The notes under the pieces were generated by a model. That model worked only from the letters and a program-made list of their open reading frames with translations. It was not told the origin of the DNA and ran no database searches. Below, piece after piece: positions 1-11,086 of a DNA stretch of 46,043 bases. Position 1 is the first letter of the stretch. Each line of letters begins with the position of its first letter. The position numbers and the translations under genes were made by a program. This stretch comes from Halomarinibacterium sp034670265 (lineage in GTDB: Bacteria > Bacteroidota > Bacteroidia > Flavobacteriales > Flavobacteriaceae). The stretch lies in assembly GCA_034670265.1 (NCBI GenBank), contig JAXMNU010000007.1, positions 1 through 46,043 of the forward strand, written 5' to 3'.

Positions 1-3000
1 CTACAGTTCCTACAGTGGATACAACCGCTGGAGAAGGATCCATAGGTCCTGAAGTTCCAGTAGCAGGAATTGGTAGTCCATTAGGACCACACTCCGTTAC
101 ATCTGAAGCATTTGGATCTGCAAATTCTATAGAAGCTATACCACAGTTATCACTTGAACTCGCAAGAACTTCTCCTGGGGTTAGGTTGTAATCTCCGTTA
201 TCATCCAACTCAACCGTAATGTCTTGACAAGCTATTACTGGGTCTTCGTTGTCTGTTACTATAATGTCGAAGCTACATATTGATGTATTACCATTGTTAT
301 CGGTAGCAGTAAAAGTAATTGTAGTTGTTCCGACTGGGAATAAATCACCAGAGCCTAACACATTAGGATCGGGCGAAGTTTGCACTACTGAAGCAATCCC
401 ACAAGCATCAATAGCAGATGCATCTGTATAAGTAACCACAGCACCACAAATACCTGCATCGGTATTAGCCATGACATTTGCTGGGCAAGCTATAACTGGA
501 TCTGTAGTATCATCTACAATGATAACATGATCACATGTTGCAGTATTTCCACAAGTATCAGTAATTTCATAAGTACGTGTTATTGTTACTGGGAAACCAC
601 CACTACTTACCTCATTAATAAGGGTAAAGGTGGTTGTATCACCATCTACTGTTGATCCTCCTGCATTTTGAAATTCAGTAAAATTAGCATAAGCTGGTGG
701 AGCATCTGCTGCAGAGCATCCTTCCTGATTTATATCAGGAGGACAGGTTAATGAAACATTTAATGGTGTGCAAGTCATTGTAAGGTCAAAAGTTCCTACG
801 GCACTACCAAATCCATGCACCAATACATAATAAGTAACCCCTGCTTGTGTACAGACATCTAAATTTGTTGTAAAACCAGCACATCCTGCAGCATCATCTT
901 GCCCTGCTTCACAAATAAGTGTACCACACGTTCCAGAATACACAGATATTTTTGTATCATACGCCGCTTGATTACAAGTACTTAAATTGGTAATTCCGTC
1001 TATCCCTGTAAAGGTGTACCATACCCCTGGTGCTGTATTACTAGTTCCACAAAATGGAGCACCATCAATAGTTGCCGATGTTGTATCGCCACTCAAGGTT
1101 TGTCCACAAGTAATTGGATCTGCGTTAACACAAAGATCATTGGCAGGTCCTGGAGGCGCACAAGTAAGTGTTAAATCGAAGGTTCCTACTGCCGCTCCAA
1201 AACCGTGTACTAACACAAGATAGGTTGTCCCTGGAACTGTAGCTACAGTTAATTCAGTAGTGAAACCACTACACCCTGCAGCATCATCTTGTCCGCCTAC
1301 ACAGACAAGCGAACCACAACTCCCGCTAAAAACAGATATTTTTGTATCGTAAGCTGCTTGATTACAAGTACTTAATGTCGCAGAGTTGCTTATAGCTGTA
1401 AAAGAGTACCACACACCAGGTGCAGTGTTTGATGTACCACAAGTTCCTACACTATCAAAAGTAGCCATTGTGGTATCACCACTAACTGTATCTCCACAAT
1501 TCATAGGTAGCGCATCTGTACAAAGATCATTAACTGGCGCCGCTTGTCCAAATAGTGCTGCTTCCCACAATCCTCTACCATAGGTTCCAGCTCGAATTTT
1601 ATTATTTGTATGATTTATTTCTAAATCATATATGGGTACATTCGGTAAACCAGTTTCGTGAAGCGTCCAAGGTGTTACATCAGACATATAATATACTCCA
1701 ATAGCCATTCCAACATATATAGCATCGGCCGGAGCCCCTCCTGTATCTTGATATGCAATACTCAATGCTGGAATATTTGGTAATGCACCTGAAACATTTG
1801 TCCAAGTTGCACCCGCATCGGTGGATTCGTATACTTTTTCTCCCGCTGTATACCCTCCAAGAGTAACCCAAACATTGCTTGCGTCATCAGGATCGACAGC
1901 TATAAATGTAATTGTTAATCCTGGCAAACCAGCTGAAATTGTTGTCCAGGAACCTCCTGTATTGGCCGAAGTTTGTATTGTACTCCCATTAGAAGCATAA
2001 AGTCTTGCTGGATCATTTACACCAATGGCAAATGCTCCTCGCCCATCAGACCCAAGATTCGTCCAAGTAGTTCCCATATTTGTACTCCTATATACATCAT
2101 TATAACCTCCATAAATAATACTCGGATTTGTAGCATCCATAGCATAAGGAGTAACCCAAGCTCCAGTAGAGCCTGCTGGTTGAATTCCTGTTCTGGTGGT
2201 TCCACCATTTGTAGAACGTTGTAGTCCACCATTTTGAAAGCTATAGTAAATGTTATTTTGATCGTTATAATTAACCATACAATCCATACCGTCTCCGCCA
2301 ACTATATGTTGAATATCAGTAGTTCCAGTATATTTATTTGATCCATTATCTTGAGCGCCTCCAATAATATAATCTTGGTTCGATTCCAAACCGGCAATTC
2401 TGTAAAATTGCATTATTTCAAGTCCATTCCAAATATTGGTCCAAGTGACTCCGTTGTCTGTACTTCTGGAAATTCCTCCATCTGTTCCAGAATATAAAGC
2501 ATTATCCACAGGATTGTAAACCAGATCGTGTATATCTGCGTGTACATATTGAGAAGCGGAAGGAGAATACCAATGTGCAATTAAAGAATTTGTTGTTCCT
2601 CCATCTGTAGAACGCCAAATGTTTACTCCCCCTGTAATGGTAACTTCCGCATTGGTAGGACTAACTGCCATGGCAAGATCATACCATGATTGATCTGAAG
2701 TTCCACTTCCTGTATCACTATTTCCCAATATGTTTGGTGTTGTCGATCTCGTACTAAAAGTTAATCCAGAATCTGTTGAGCGATACATGCCATTATATGT
2801 TCCACCACCACTTGCACCTCCAGGACCTGCTAAATAATATACATAACTACTATTCGCAGGACTTACAGCTAAAGCAACTCTATTCTCACCAGTTGGCAAC
2901 CCAGTACTCACAGTACTCCAAGTACTACCTGTATCGGTTGAGCGATAAAAGGTGCTTGTTGTTACTGCATAAACTGTTGTTGGATCTCCTGGTTTAAACT

Positions 3001-3821
3001 CTATATCTCTAAAACTACCTGCTTGCACTGTAGACCAAGTTGTCCAACCATCGGTTGTTTTTAATATGCCGCTTGAAGTAACGGCAAACATAGTATCACT
3101 ATCGGTTGGATGCATTAATAATTTATACCCTCTAACAAAACTAGTGACTCCCCAAGAAAGTCCTGTCGTTGCCCAGGTGGATCCTCCATCTGTAGATCTC
3201 AAAACTCCTGTTGAAAATGTATCTCCACCATCTCCATCTCCCGTTAAAATATAAACAGTATTCGGGGTAGAATGATCTACTGCAATTCCTGAAACACCAA
3301 TACTTGCCAAATCATCAGACATTGGAGTCCAAGTAGTAGCGCCATCTGTTGTTTTCCATAAACCTCCTGCCGGTGTACCTAAATAAATAGTATTTGCATC
3401 CGTAGGGTGGAAAGCAATCACATTTACTCTACCAAGCCCTCCATTGTATCCCTGTGGACCATTTGAATAACTCATAGGACCTAAGTTGGTCCATGCACCT
3501 GGCATTCTTGAACCATGATCGGTTAGACTTGATCCTTTTAACCTTTGTGAAGCCTGCCAAATTAAGCCATTAAAATTCTTTTTAATTTTTCCATCTGCGT
3601 TTACTTGACGTTGCATTTTATACTCCCAACGCTTGTATTGCTTATATCCACTACCTCTTCCTTTATCACGAGTTGCGAAATAGGCTTCAGCCTTTTGCTG
3701 AACTTCTTGTAAAGTAGTATTTGCTTTCGGATTTTGAATTAGCTCAAGGTATTCTTGAGAGATACCCGTTGTCATTCCTAAAATGAATAAAAGGAATGAA
3801 AAAAAGATAGACTTTTTCATT
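1..3821 (-). CDS. Secreted Asp-box propeller / HYR-domain protein, 3' end cut off by the window
   Basis: The reading frame is open from ATG at 3821 to the window edge, giving 1273 visible residues with no stop. It begins with a Sec signal peptide (MKKSIFFSF..., cleavage likely near residue 21). Residues about 90-750 carry repeated Asp-box units of the type S-T-D-G-G-x-T-W, as in sortilin/VPS10 and BNR sialidase propellers. Two tandem copies of a roughly 130-residue pre-peptidase-like domain follow (starting near residues 762 and 892, both with N-D-L-C and a D-T-K-I-S-V core). HYR-type Ig-like domains follow from about residue 1020, with D-P-V-I-A-C starts near 1107 and 1193. No catalytic residues are identified, so a binding or adhesive role is more likely than an enzyme. 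The signal peptide and architecture fit T9SS cargo, but the sorting domain that would prove this lies outside the window. Start choice: ATG directly before the signal peptide. Confidence 0.88.
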
Positions 3822-3920
3822 TTGAAAATTATTGGTTAGTTACACATTAAATTTAAGAAAAAAATAATTCAGAAAAGTAATTTTTTTTCAAAAACAATTG
3901 AAAATGAACAGTTTAACTCT

Positions 3921-6900
3921 TTAATCGCCACGAAACACCTCTATTTTCGCATTGTTACAACCAAATAACAAATAGGACTTTTTTGGGTTTTGACCTACTT
4001 TAATTTCTGAAAGTGATTTAACATTTTTGGACAAAACCAATCCACTTTTTTGAGTAGGAATAACACCAAATCCACCTTTTTTATCATTCAAAATGACAAC
4101 ACTTTGAAACGCATCATAACGAGGAGTTTCCACCTCAGCTCCATAATTATTACCTGCCACAATTATATCTGGAAAGGTATCACTATTAATATCTCGAATC
4201 ACTATCCCAGTTATTTGAGAGAATTGTGCTTCGACAGGAAGGTTTATGACTGAAAATGAGGTTTTATTATTCTGCATTAGCACGCTTGAAAATTGCTTTA
4301 CCTCTCTGTGATACGCATTAGTAATTCCTTGGGACCCTAAAATATCTTCAATTTTTGCTTTACTGAAAGCATCATAGGTTGGGAATTTATCTAAAATCCC
4401 TGGTATCTGTTGCGAAGAACATTCTCTCCCTCTAACGGGTAATTGAACGTTGCCTTTCTCTTTTGCTAGATAAATGTCAAAACTTCCATTACCATCAAAA
4501 TCATTGGCGTAAATATGCAATGGCGAATCTACACTTGGATTAAATTTGTTGTTTTCCCCAATATTGCCAAAGATATAATCGTCGTCACCATCTTTGTCCC
4601 AATCTACTGCCGCAATTTTACTCCACCATCCAGAAGTATTTTCTAAATTAAATTTTGAAGTTGCGTCAATAAAAAATCCATTATCATTTTCATACAAGCT
4701 AATAGGCATCCATTCTCCAACTACCATTAAATCTAGATCTCCGTCCTTGTCAAAATCTGTAAAAACAGCATCACTTACCAAACCAGGAGACATTAATGAA
4801 GGCGCTAGCAAATCGGTTACGTCTGTAAAATTTCCGTTTATATTTTCCAAAAGATAGCTTCGAGGAGACAATGGATATCTGCCAGGAATTAAACGTCCGC
4901 CCACAAAAAGATCGATATCGCCGTCTCCATCAAAATCGCCTCCCGTTACCGATAAGCCACTTACAAGCATTTCTGGAAGGGCATTCTTATCTTTAGTAAA
5001 ATTTCCCTTTCCATCATTAATATACAGTCGATCCTGAAGGTTAGGATTCCCTTGCACAAAAATAGCACCACCACTAACCACATATAGGTCCAGGTCACCA
5101 TCCCCGTCGGCATCAAAAAATAGGCTCTCTAAATCTTCTGAAATACTATCCTTTTCCCATGGTTGTGACTTACTTTTAGAGAAGGAACCGTCTACTTTCT
5201 GAAGATATAATCTTCCGGATTGATTATAAGCGCCTCCTACAAAAAAATCTTCCAAACCATCCCCATTTACATCCCCAACGGCAATAAAAGGGCCAAATTC
5301 AGATTGTTTGTGAGGCAGTAAAATTTCTTCAGCAAAATCATTAAACTCATTCTCTTCGTGCTTAAAATCGATGCCGATATCTTCTGTAACTTCTCTAAAT
5401 AATTGGTTTTTTACAACCTTCTTTTCGGTTTTTATCTTCGGAAGAGATTCAGAATTAAGTAATAGGTTTTGGCTTACCGAAACATCTTTCAAAGTACTCG
5501 AATACCCATCTGGCCAATCCACCACAACACTATCAACCAACGTATTTTTTCCTAAACCAAAGTGAAGTTTATATTCCACCGAAGACTGAAACCCTCTTGC
5601 CGGAAAAAGTCTTTTAGACTGCACTTCATCATTTGAATACACGGTCACTTTTGCCCCAACAGCAAAAGAATTCTTTGTAGAATTTTTTAATTGTACCGAT
5701 AGATAATTTTCAGTTTTTTTTGAAATTTTATTCTCAACTATTGCTGAAGCGGCACCCATATTATTTACGACCAAATCCAAGTCGCCATCGTTATCCAAAT
5801 CGGCATAAGCCACTCCATTAGAATTGACAGGAGCATTTAATCCCCAATCTTTAGTCACGTTTTGAAATGACAGATTTCCAATATTTTTAAACATATAATT
5901 TGAAATAACACTCGATGGAATCATCTCTGTTGCCACATCCCATCGCACCCCTTTTTGTTCTTTCAACATTCTATCCAATTGGATTTTTAAATCGTTATCC
6001 GTGACGTCTTTTTTAATTCCATTGGTAACAAAAAGGTCATTCCATCCGTCGTTATCAAAATCTGCCAAAAGTGGTGCCCAACTCCAATCGGTTTTTGCAA
6101 TGCCAGACAATTGTGCAATTTCACTGTAATGCCCAACACCGTTATTTAACTGAAGTGTATTAATCATATATTGATGTCCATAGCCTTTTTCGACCATTAA
6201 ATTAAAGTCTCGAGTATTCATTGAAGCCATCATTCTTTTGGACCGTAAGTGGTCTTCAGAAACCATATCCAAAACCATTAAATCGGGTAAATTATCATTG
6301 TTAATATCGGCCATATCCGAACCCATGCTATAAAAAGAAGAATGGTTGAAATAATTGGAAAACTGCTCAGAAAATGTCCCGTCCTGATTATTCATAAATA
6401 ACATATCTGGTTGCTGAAAATCGTGCGCAACATAGATATCGTCCCAACCGTCATTATTGATGTCTTCAATCACGGCACTCAACCCCCACGCATGGGTTTT
6501 TATTCCAGCTTTTTCTGAAACATCGCTATATGTATTATCCCCATTATTTTGATACAATCTATGACTTGTATCGTGGGAAAATTGTTTGTCATTTTCAAAA
6601 TCGAAATACGAGTTTTTCTGAAAATCAACTCTATGGTTTACGACCAGTAAATCTAGGTCCCCATCCTTATCAAAATCTATGGGATATGCTTGTGTACTAT
6701 ACCCCGAATCGTCTAACCCAAACGATGCCGCTGCTTCAGTAAAATTGTTGTTTCCATTATTAATGTAGAGTAAGTTTTTCCGAAGGGATGAATCTTCAGA
6801 TTTGCCCGATCGACACACATAAATATCCAGCAAACCATCACTGTTAGCATCCCACATAAGCACACCTGTATGCCAAGAATCTTTCTGTTTAGAAATACCT

Positions 6901-7256
6901 GCTTCTGCTGTTATATTTTGAAAAGAAAGGCCGCCAAGATTAAGATATAACTGGTCTTCAACCTGATTTCCGGTAAAATAAACATCTGCCAATCCGTCGT
7001 TATTGATATCGCCCACAGCAACACCTCCACCATTGTATAAATACGGATAATTAAAATAATTTTGGATTTGATTTTCGGTAATAGAATTGGTAAAGGCAAT
7101 ACCGGTTTTTTCTGGAGTCAAAGTTTTAAAACCAGCAGTGTTTTCTTTTAAAATAACTTCTTTTGAGCCTTTTTCAGTACAAGAATAAAGAAGTAATCCC
7201 AGAAAGATTATTCCGAAGAAAAAAGGATTGAAATAATTTCCGAAAATTGTTTTAAT
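3921..7256 (-). CDS. VCBS/FG-GAP repeat and ASPIC-UnbV surface lipoprotein, probable ATT start
   Basis: About 1111 residues. Many FG-GAP/VCBS calcium-binding loops of the form D-x-N-x-D-G-x-x-D occur in two blocks, separated by an ASPIC/UnbV domain near residues 515-590 (G-A-K-V-T-V-Y and V-V-D-W-P-D-G). The family is common in Bacteroidetes as large outer-membrane lipoproteins; its biochemical role is poorly defined. The first ATG/GTG/TTG-type codon in frame is TTG at 7121, but the frame continues upstream through a good lipoprotein signal ending L-L-L-Y-S-C. The only starts that include this signal are ATT (7256 or 7259) or ATC (7262), because an in-frame stop lies just above. I chose ATT at 7256, which gives MKTIFGNYF-. 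A promoter-like TTTG-N17-TATCTTTA at 7292-7320 fits this start. The alternative is a start codon lost by mutation or a sequence error. Confidence 0.85.
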   Translation of the reverse strand: MKTIFGNYFNPFFFGIIFLGLLLYSCTEKGSKEVILKENTAGFKTLTPEKTGIAFTNSITENQIQNYFNYPYLYNGGGVAVGDINNDGLADVYFTGNQVEDQLYLNLGGLSFQNITAEAGISKQKDSWHTGVLMWDANSDGLLDIYVCRSGKSEDSSLRKNLLYINNGNNNFTEAAASFGLDDSGYSTQAYPIDFDKDGDLDLLVVNHRVDFQKNSYFDFENDKQFSHDTSHRLYQNNGDNTYSDVSEKAGIKTHAWGLSAVIEDINNDGWDDIYVAHDFQQPDMLFMNNQDGTFSEQFSNYFNHSSFYSMGSDMADINNDNLPDLMVLDMVSEDHLRSKRMMASMNTRDFNLMVEKGYGHQYMINTLQLNNGVGHYSEIAQLSGIAKTDWSWAPLLADFDNDGWNDLFVTNGIKKDVTDNDLKIQLDRMLKEQKGVRWDVATEMIPSSVISNYMFKNIGNLSFQNVTKDWGLNAPVNSNGVAYADLDNDGDLDLVVNNMGAASAIVENKISKKTENYLSVQLKNSTKNSFAVGAKVTVYSNDEVQSKRLFPARGFQSSVEYKLHFGLGKNTLVDSVVVDWPDGYSSTLKDVSVSQNLLLNSESLPKIKTEKKVVKNQLFREVTEDIGIDFKHEENEFNDFAEEILLPHKQSEFGPFIAVGDVNGDGLEDFFVGGAYNQSGRLYLQKVDGSFSKSKSQPWEKDSISEDLESLFFDADGDGDLDLYVVSGGAIFVQGNPNLQDRLYINDGKGNFTKDKNALPEMLVSGLSVTGGDFDGDGDIDLFVGGRLIPGRYPLSPRSYLLENINGNFTDVTDLLAPSLMSPGLVSDAVFTDFDKDGDLDLMVVGEWMPISLYENDNGFFIDATSKFNLENTSGWWSKIAAVDWDKDGDDDYIFGNIGENNKFNPSVDSPLHIYANDFDGNGSFDIYLAKEKGNVQLPVRGRECSSQQIPGILDKFPTYDAFSKAKIEDILGSQGITNAYHREVKQFSSVLMQNNKTSFSVINLPVEAQFSQITGIVIRDINSDTFPDIIVAGNNYGAEVETPRYDAFQSVVILNDKKGGFGVIPTQKSGLVLSKNVKSLSEIKVGQNPKKSYLLFGCNNAKIEVFRGD

Positions 7257-7291
7257 AATGATTGGTTTTCAGTTCTTAAAAAGTGTGCGAT

Positions 7292-7320
7292 TAAAGATAA
7301 TCGAAAGAATTGAAACCAAA
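7292..7320 (-). promoter_or_regulatory. Predicted Bacteroidetes promoter for the VCBS lipoprotein
   Basis: On the minus strand TTTG (7317-7320) is followed after 17 bases by TATCTTTA (7292-7299), which matches TAnnTTTG at all but the last position. It lies about 36 bases above the proposed ATT start, so the leader would be short. It makes the distant TTG at 7121 an unlikely first codon. Confidence 0.5.
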
Positions 7321-7323
7321 AAT

Positions 7324-10050
7324 TTACAAATCGTATTTAACCACAAACATCAAGATTCTTGGTAGCACAAAATACTGACTCGTAGTATTAAATTCTTCAT
7401 TAAAGCTATCGTTATTGGTCGCCTCTGTATTTAAAATATTAGTGGCTTGCATGGAAAACTCCCAAGGGCTATCCCCTTGCTGAAAATAAAGCGTCCCATT
7501 TAAGAAAGAGTATTTGTTTTCGATGGTATTGGCCTTATTGGTGTAATTATATAAATCCCAATTTGCCGAAAGTGAAAAATGTTTCAGAAAATTAATATCT
7601 GTATTAATATAAGGACGTTGCGTGTAAAACGTTTGTTCCAGTCCGCCATTATCGTAGTTATTTATGGACAGATTGTACCCAACTTCAAAATTGGGCCATT
7701 CTCTAAAACTACTACGAGCACTCACTCTATAGCTTTGTGTAAGGCTTTCACTTTGTCTAATTTCTTGATTAATGATATTATTGGAAGTACTTAAACTCAC
7801 ATTAGCATTGGCAGCTAATTCAATTTTTTTAATTCGCTTACTAAACCTTCCAAATGCTGAAAACGTTTCGTCTGGAAAATTACTATCAATATTTTGCGGA
7901 ACCGTTACCTGATTAATTGCCACAATTTGTGTATTGTTTTTAATTCCCTTCAATCGTCGAGTATAATTTAACGACCCTGATACATTGGTATAATTGAATA
8001 AATTAAAACTGAAATACGTTAAATTATAGCTATGCGAAAACGCATTTTCTAACAGTCTGTTTCCCCTGAACAATCGGTTGTAATTATTGAAAACATAGGC
8101 TTCGGCAAAGTTATTGACATCGGTATATTCTGCAGAAAGGGCATAATTGAAACGTAAACTTTCGCTTTTCTTAATCTCCCATAATGCGAAAACATCCGGC
8201 AATAATCGCCAATCATTTTGAGTTTGCGACAGCCCTAATTGTTCATTTTTTATATTGTAATTATGCAGTGTCACCCCGGGCGAAAAGGTAAATTGTCCTG
8301 TTTTAAATTTATAATGCAGTCCCAAAAACACATCTGTAAAGCCATAGGTAACATCGTTGATAAGTGTTTCAGATTCGCCATTAATTTCTGCTGTTTCCAA
8401 AAGGTCTTCACTACTTCCATTATCCAACAATTGAAACATATTTGAATTAAATTGTTGTGTACTCAAAGTACTTCCTAACGTTAGATTCACATTACTTTTA
8501 TTATTAATAATATGGTAGTAATCCACCTTAGCATCCAGTTTACTGGTTTTAATATTTTTTTGCTGATTGATGCTATATCTATTCTGAAGCGTATCCAACG
8601 GCAGCACACCCGGAAAAGGCTGTAAATCTGTAGCAGCATTGTAAAACGGATCTTCATCTTGATAGAGATGCTGCACTTGCCCTGCAAAAATATTATCGTC
8701 ATCCACCGTGTAATACACATTTAAATTCTGATTGATAGATGCAGGTTTGTTCTCTTTATTTTCTGAAATAGTATTGCTGAAATCCTGAAACAACGACAAA
8801 GTATTATCAGTTTCAGTTTGTTTTGAAGCCTTCAGCAATACATCGTAATCCATCTGCAAATTCACATTGGGTTTATAGACTCCACTAAGCTTTAACATCC
8901 CTAGCTGGTTATGCTGATCTGAATTACTTTCGGTACTTTCAGTAACGCCCGAAGTGATAAATTGGGTAAGTGAATTGGTTACAATATTTGTTTTATTGTC
9001 TGAAAGTATTCCGAAGCCACTCACATCCAACGACTGACTCGCAGCGTAACTGAAATTTCCTGCTAGAAACTTGGTTTCAATACTATTGGCTCGGTTGTTT
9101 TGAGCTATAGCAAATCCTAAATCGCTTTCGCGTATATTGAAATTGGTACCACCGCCTCGATTAAAATTCCTAAAACCTCCAGTAAAATTGAAATAATCTC
9201 GCCATGTAAAAGGCACTTCGCCAATGTCGTTAAAATCGGTAATAAAATTTAAGCTATACTTAGGATTGTAGTAAAACAATTTTGGATGCACTAAATATCT
9301 GGCTTCGGCCTCATCATCTACTCCAGAACCTGCGGTAACTTCGCCAAACCAAAAATTCTTTTTACCCTCCTTCAATTTTATGTTAATAGCCACATTATCT
9401 TGGTTATTGGTAACGCCTCGCAATTGCCCAACTTCGCTGTAATTTCGCAATACTTCAACTTTATCCACCGCATTGGCTGGAATATTCTTTGTAGCCAATT
9501 TTGAATCGCCATCAAAAAAATCCTTTCCTTCTACCATGACTTTGGTAACAGCTTTTCCTTCTACTTCAATTTCACCGTCGTCATTCACCTCCACACCTGG
9601 TAGATTTTTCATAACATCACCTAACTTTTTTTCATCCCCTCGATTAAAAGAATCTGCATTATACACAATGGTATCCCCTTTAACCGTTACGGGCATTTCA
9701 TACACAATTTCGACACCGTCAAGTTGATTTGCCTGCGGATTAAGGTTAAAATTTAAGTTTAAATCATTTGATTCTTCAGGAATGGTAAGCTCTTTTTCTT
9801 GGGTTTCATAACCTAAAAAACTAGCTCGTAAAATATACACATTGCCCCTAGGAAGATCTAATTGAAAGCGTCCTTCGTAATTGGTAATAGCATAGGATTC
9901 GATATCTCCCGAAGCCTTTACAGTAGCAATAACATTGGCTAACTCCAGAGGCTCTCCAATACTATCTTTTATAAATCCACGAAGTTTTATACTCTGTGCG
10001 GAGCCGATAAAAGTGATAAATAGAATAAAAAAAAGGAGTATTTTTTTCAT
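7324..10050 (-). CDS. TonB-linked outer-membrane beta-barrel protein
   Basis: 908 residues. It has a signal peptide (MKKILLFFILFITFIGSAQS) and a carboxypeptidase-regulatory-like beta-sandwich at about residues 22-110 (G-F-I-K-D-S...G-Y-E-T). A plug-like region follows near 115-240 (L-P-G-V-E-V-N-D-D-G, V-E-V-L-R-N-Y), then a long barrel rich in alternating aromatic/polar strands to the C-terminus. This is the TonB-dependent-receptor-like architecture of Bacteroidetes; the cargo is unknown. A Gly/Asn/Arg-rich patch (G-G-F-R-N-F-N-R-G-G-G) sits near the start of the barrel. Its gene lies 60 bases downstream of a GLPGLI gene and 142 bases after that comes a second one upstream, all on the same strand, so the three are probably co-transcribed and functionally linked. 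Confidence 0.88.
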   Translation of the reverse strand: MKKILLFFILFITFIGSAQSIKLRGFIKDSIGEPLELANVIATVKASGDIESYAITNYEGRFQLDLPRGNVYILRASFLGYETQEKELTIPEESNDLNLNFNLNPQANQLDGVEIVYEMPVTVKGDTIVYNADSFNRGDEKKLGDVMKNLPGVEVNDDGEIEVEGKAVTKVMVEGKDFFDGDSKLATKNIPANAVDKVEVLRNYSEVGQLRGVTNNQDNVAINIKLKEGKKNFWFGEVTAGSGVDDEAEARYLVHPKLFYYNPKYSLNFITDFNDIGEVPFTWRDYFNFTGGFRNFNRGGGTNFNIRESDLGFAIAQNNRANSIETKFLAGNFSYAASQSLDVSGFGILSDNKTNIVTNSLTQFITSGVTESTESNSDQHNQLGMLKLSGVYKPNVNLQMDYDVLLKASKQTETDNTLSLFQDFSNTISENKENKPASINQNLNVYYTVDDDNIFAGQVQHLYQDEDPFYNAATDLQPFPGVLPLDTLQNRYSINQQKNIKTSKLDAKVDYYHIINNKSNVNLTLGSTLSTQQFNSNMFQLLDNGSSEDLLETAEINGESETLINDVTYGFTDVFLGLHYKFKTGQFTFSPGVTLHNYNIKNEQLGLSQTQNDWRLLPDVFALWEIKKSESLRFNYALSAEYTDVNNFAEAYVFNNYNRLFRGNRLLENAFSHSYNLTYFSFNLFNYTNVSGSLNYTRRLKGIKNNTQIVAINQVTVPQNIDSNFPDETFSAFGRFSKRIKKIELAANANVSLSTSNNIINQEIRQSESLTQSYRVSARSSFREWPNFEVGYNLSINNYDNGGLEQTFYTQRPYINTDINFLKHFSLSANWDLYNYTNKANTIENKYSFLNGTLYFQQGDSPWEFSMQATNILNTEATNNDSFNEEFNTTSQYFVLPRILMFVVKYDL

Positions 10051-10110
10051 AAAAATAGGCTGTCCCTAAATGCTTAGGAAATTGAAAATAATGTATCTTT
10101 TGCTTGAAAT

Positions 10111-11004
10111 TTATCCGCCAAATCGTCTGCCACCACCTCCACGTCGTCCACCACTATTTCTGAAGTTTTCTCGCATTTCGTCGGTTTTTTCTTTTACAAT
10201 TTTATTGTATTCTTCTCTACTTACCACTTTCCCTTTTGTGGGCGGCTGAATGGCTTCGGCTTCCTTTGGATTTATTACAATTTTTGAACACAGAATAGTT
10301 GTTCTATCTACATTTAATTCTAAAATTAAACCTGGTAATCCTGCATATTCCCCTGGCCCATTCTTCACTGGAATTTGAGGTGTAAACCAAGCTGTTACCA
10401 ATACTTCTTTAGGTATTTCTAGGTCTTCAAAAGGATCTGCCACTTGGGTGGTATCTTCCTTTTTTTCGGCTTCTTCCTTTTCTTCATTATCACGATCTCG
10501 ATCCCGTCTTCTGCGCATCATACTTACATCGTTAGGATCCACTTGTTTATAGGCGGTAGCTTTAATGGCTAGATATTGCCCTATTTGTTTCGATTCTTTT
10601 CCTACTACCCATGTTAGATTTGTGATGGTATCATTCACTAAAAATTGTTTCCCAAAGAACTCTCTTTCTTCAATTAATTGATTGGTCTCAATATTTTTAT
10701 ATTGATCCCCTGCCGAAAAACTATTCATCATCATTCCGAAACCACGACCACTATCTCCTGCTTCCAATTTCTCATCTTCTCTATAAATACTTTCGTTTCC
10801 ATTAAAGGTGAGGATATAAGTCTTTTCGAGGTAGTTTTTCATTCGTTCCATGATTTGCTTTTTCATATCCTCGGTCATTTCCCTGCCTCCAAAATTATCC
10901 ATATCCACGGTTGTTTTGGATTCGTAAAAAGCTTTCCCACTTATATTTTGGGCGAGAGAAAAAGTAGTTAAAAAAAGAGCAAATACTATTGAAAGAAACT
11001 TCAT
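10111..11004 (-). CDS. GLPGLI family protein (copy nearer the barrel gene)
   Basis: 297 residues from ATG at 11004, which puts the signal peptide (MKFLSIVFALFLTTFSLAQ) at the N-terminus; an upstream ATG would add nine extra residues before it and is less likely. The family signature reads A-G-L-P-G-L-I-L-E-L-N near residue 222, preceded by V-T-A-W-F-T-P-Q-I-P-V and followed by a conserved C-S-K-I-V-I-N-P. It is therefore a secreted or periplasmic beta-rich protein of unknown function. A charged low-complexity insert of R/D/E/K (near residues 163-185) interrupts the fold relative to the neighbour copy. The C-terminus is Arg/Gly-rich and ends in R-R-F-G-G. It is paralogous to the next gene upstream and sits in one probable transcription unit with the barrel gene below. 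Confidence 0.87.
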   Translation of the reverse strand: MKFLSIVFALFLTTFSLAQNISGKAFYESKTTVDMDNFGGREMTEDMKKQIMERMKNYLEKTYILTFNGNESIYREDEKLEAGDSGRGFGMMMNSFSAGDQYKNIETNQLIEEREFFGKQFLVNDTITNLTWVVGKESKQIGQYLAIKATAYKQVDPNDVSMMRRRRDRDRDNEEKEEAEKKEDTTQVADPFEDLEIPKEVLVTAWFTPQIPVKNGPGEYAGLPGLILELNVDRTTILCSKIVINPKEAEAIQPPTKGKVVSREEYNKIVKEKTDEMRENFRNSGGRRGGGGRRFGG

Positions 11005-11086
11005 ATCAAGGGTTTTAAAATAGGATACCAATGTACACTTTTAAGTTTAAACCCTTTAGACCTTGTATTGCTAAAAAGGTTTAAAA

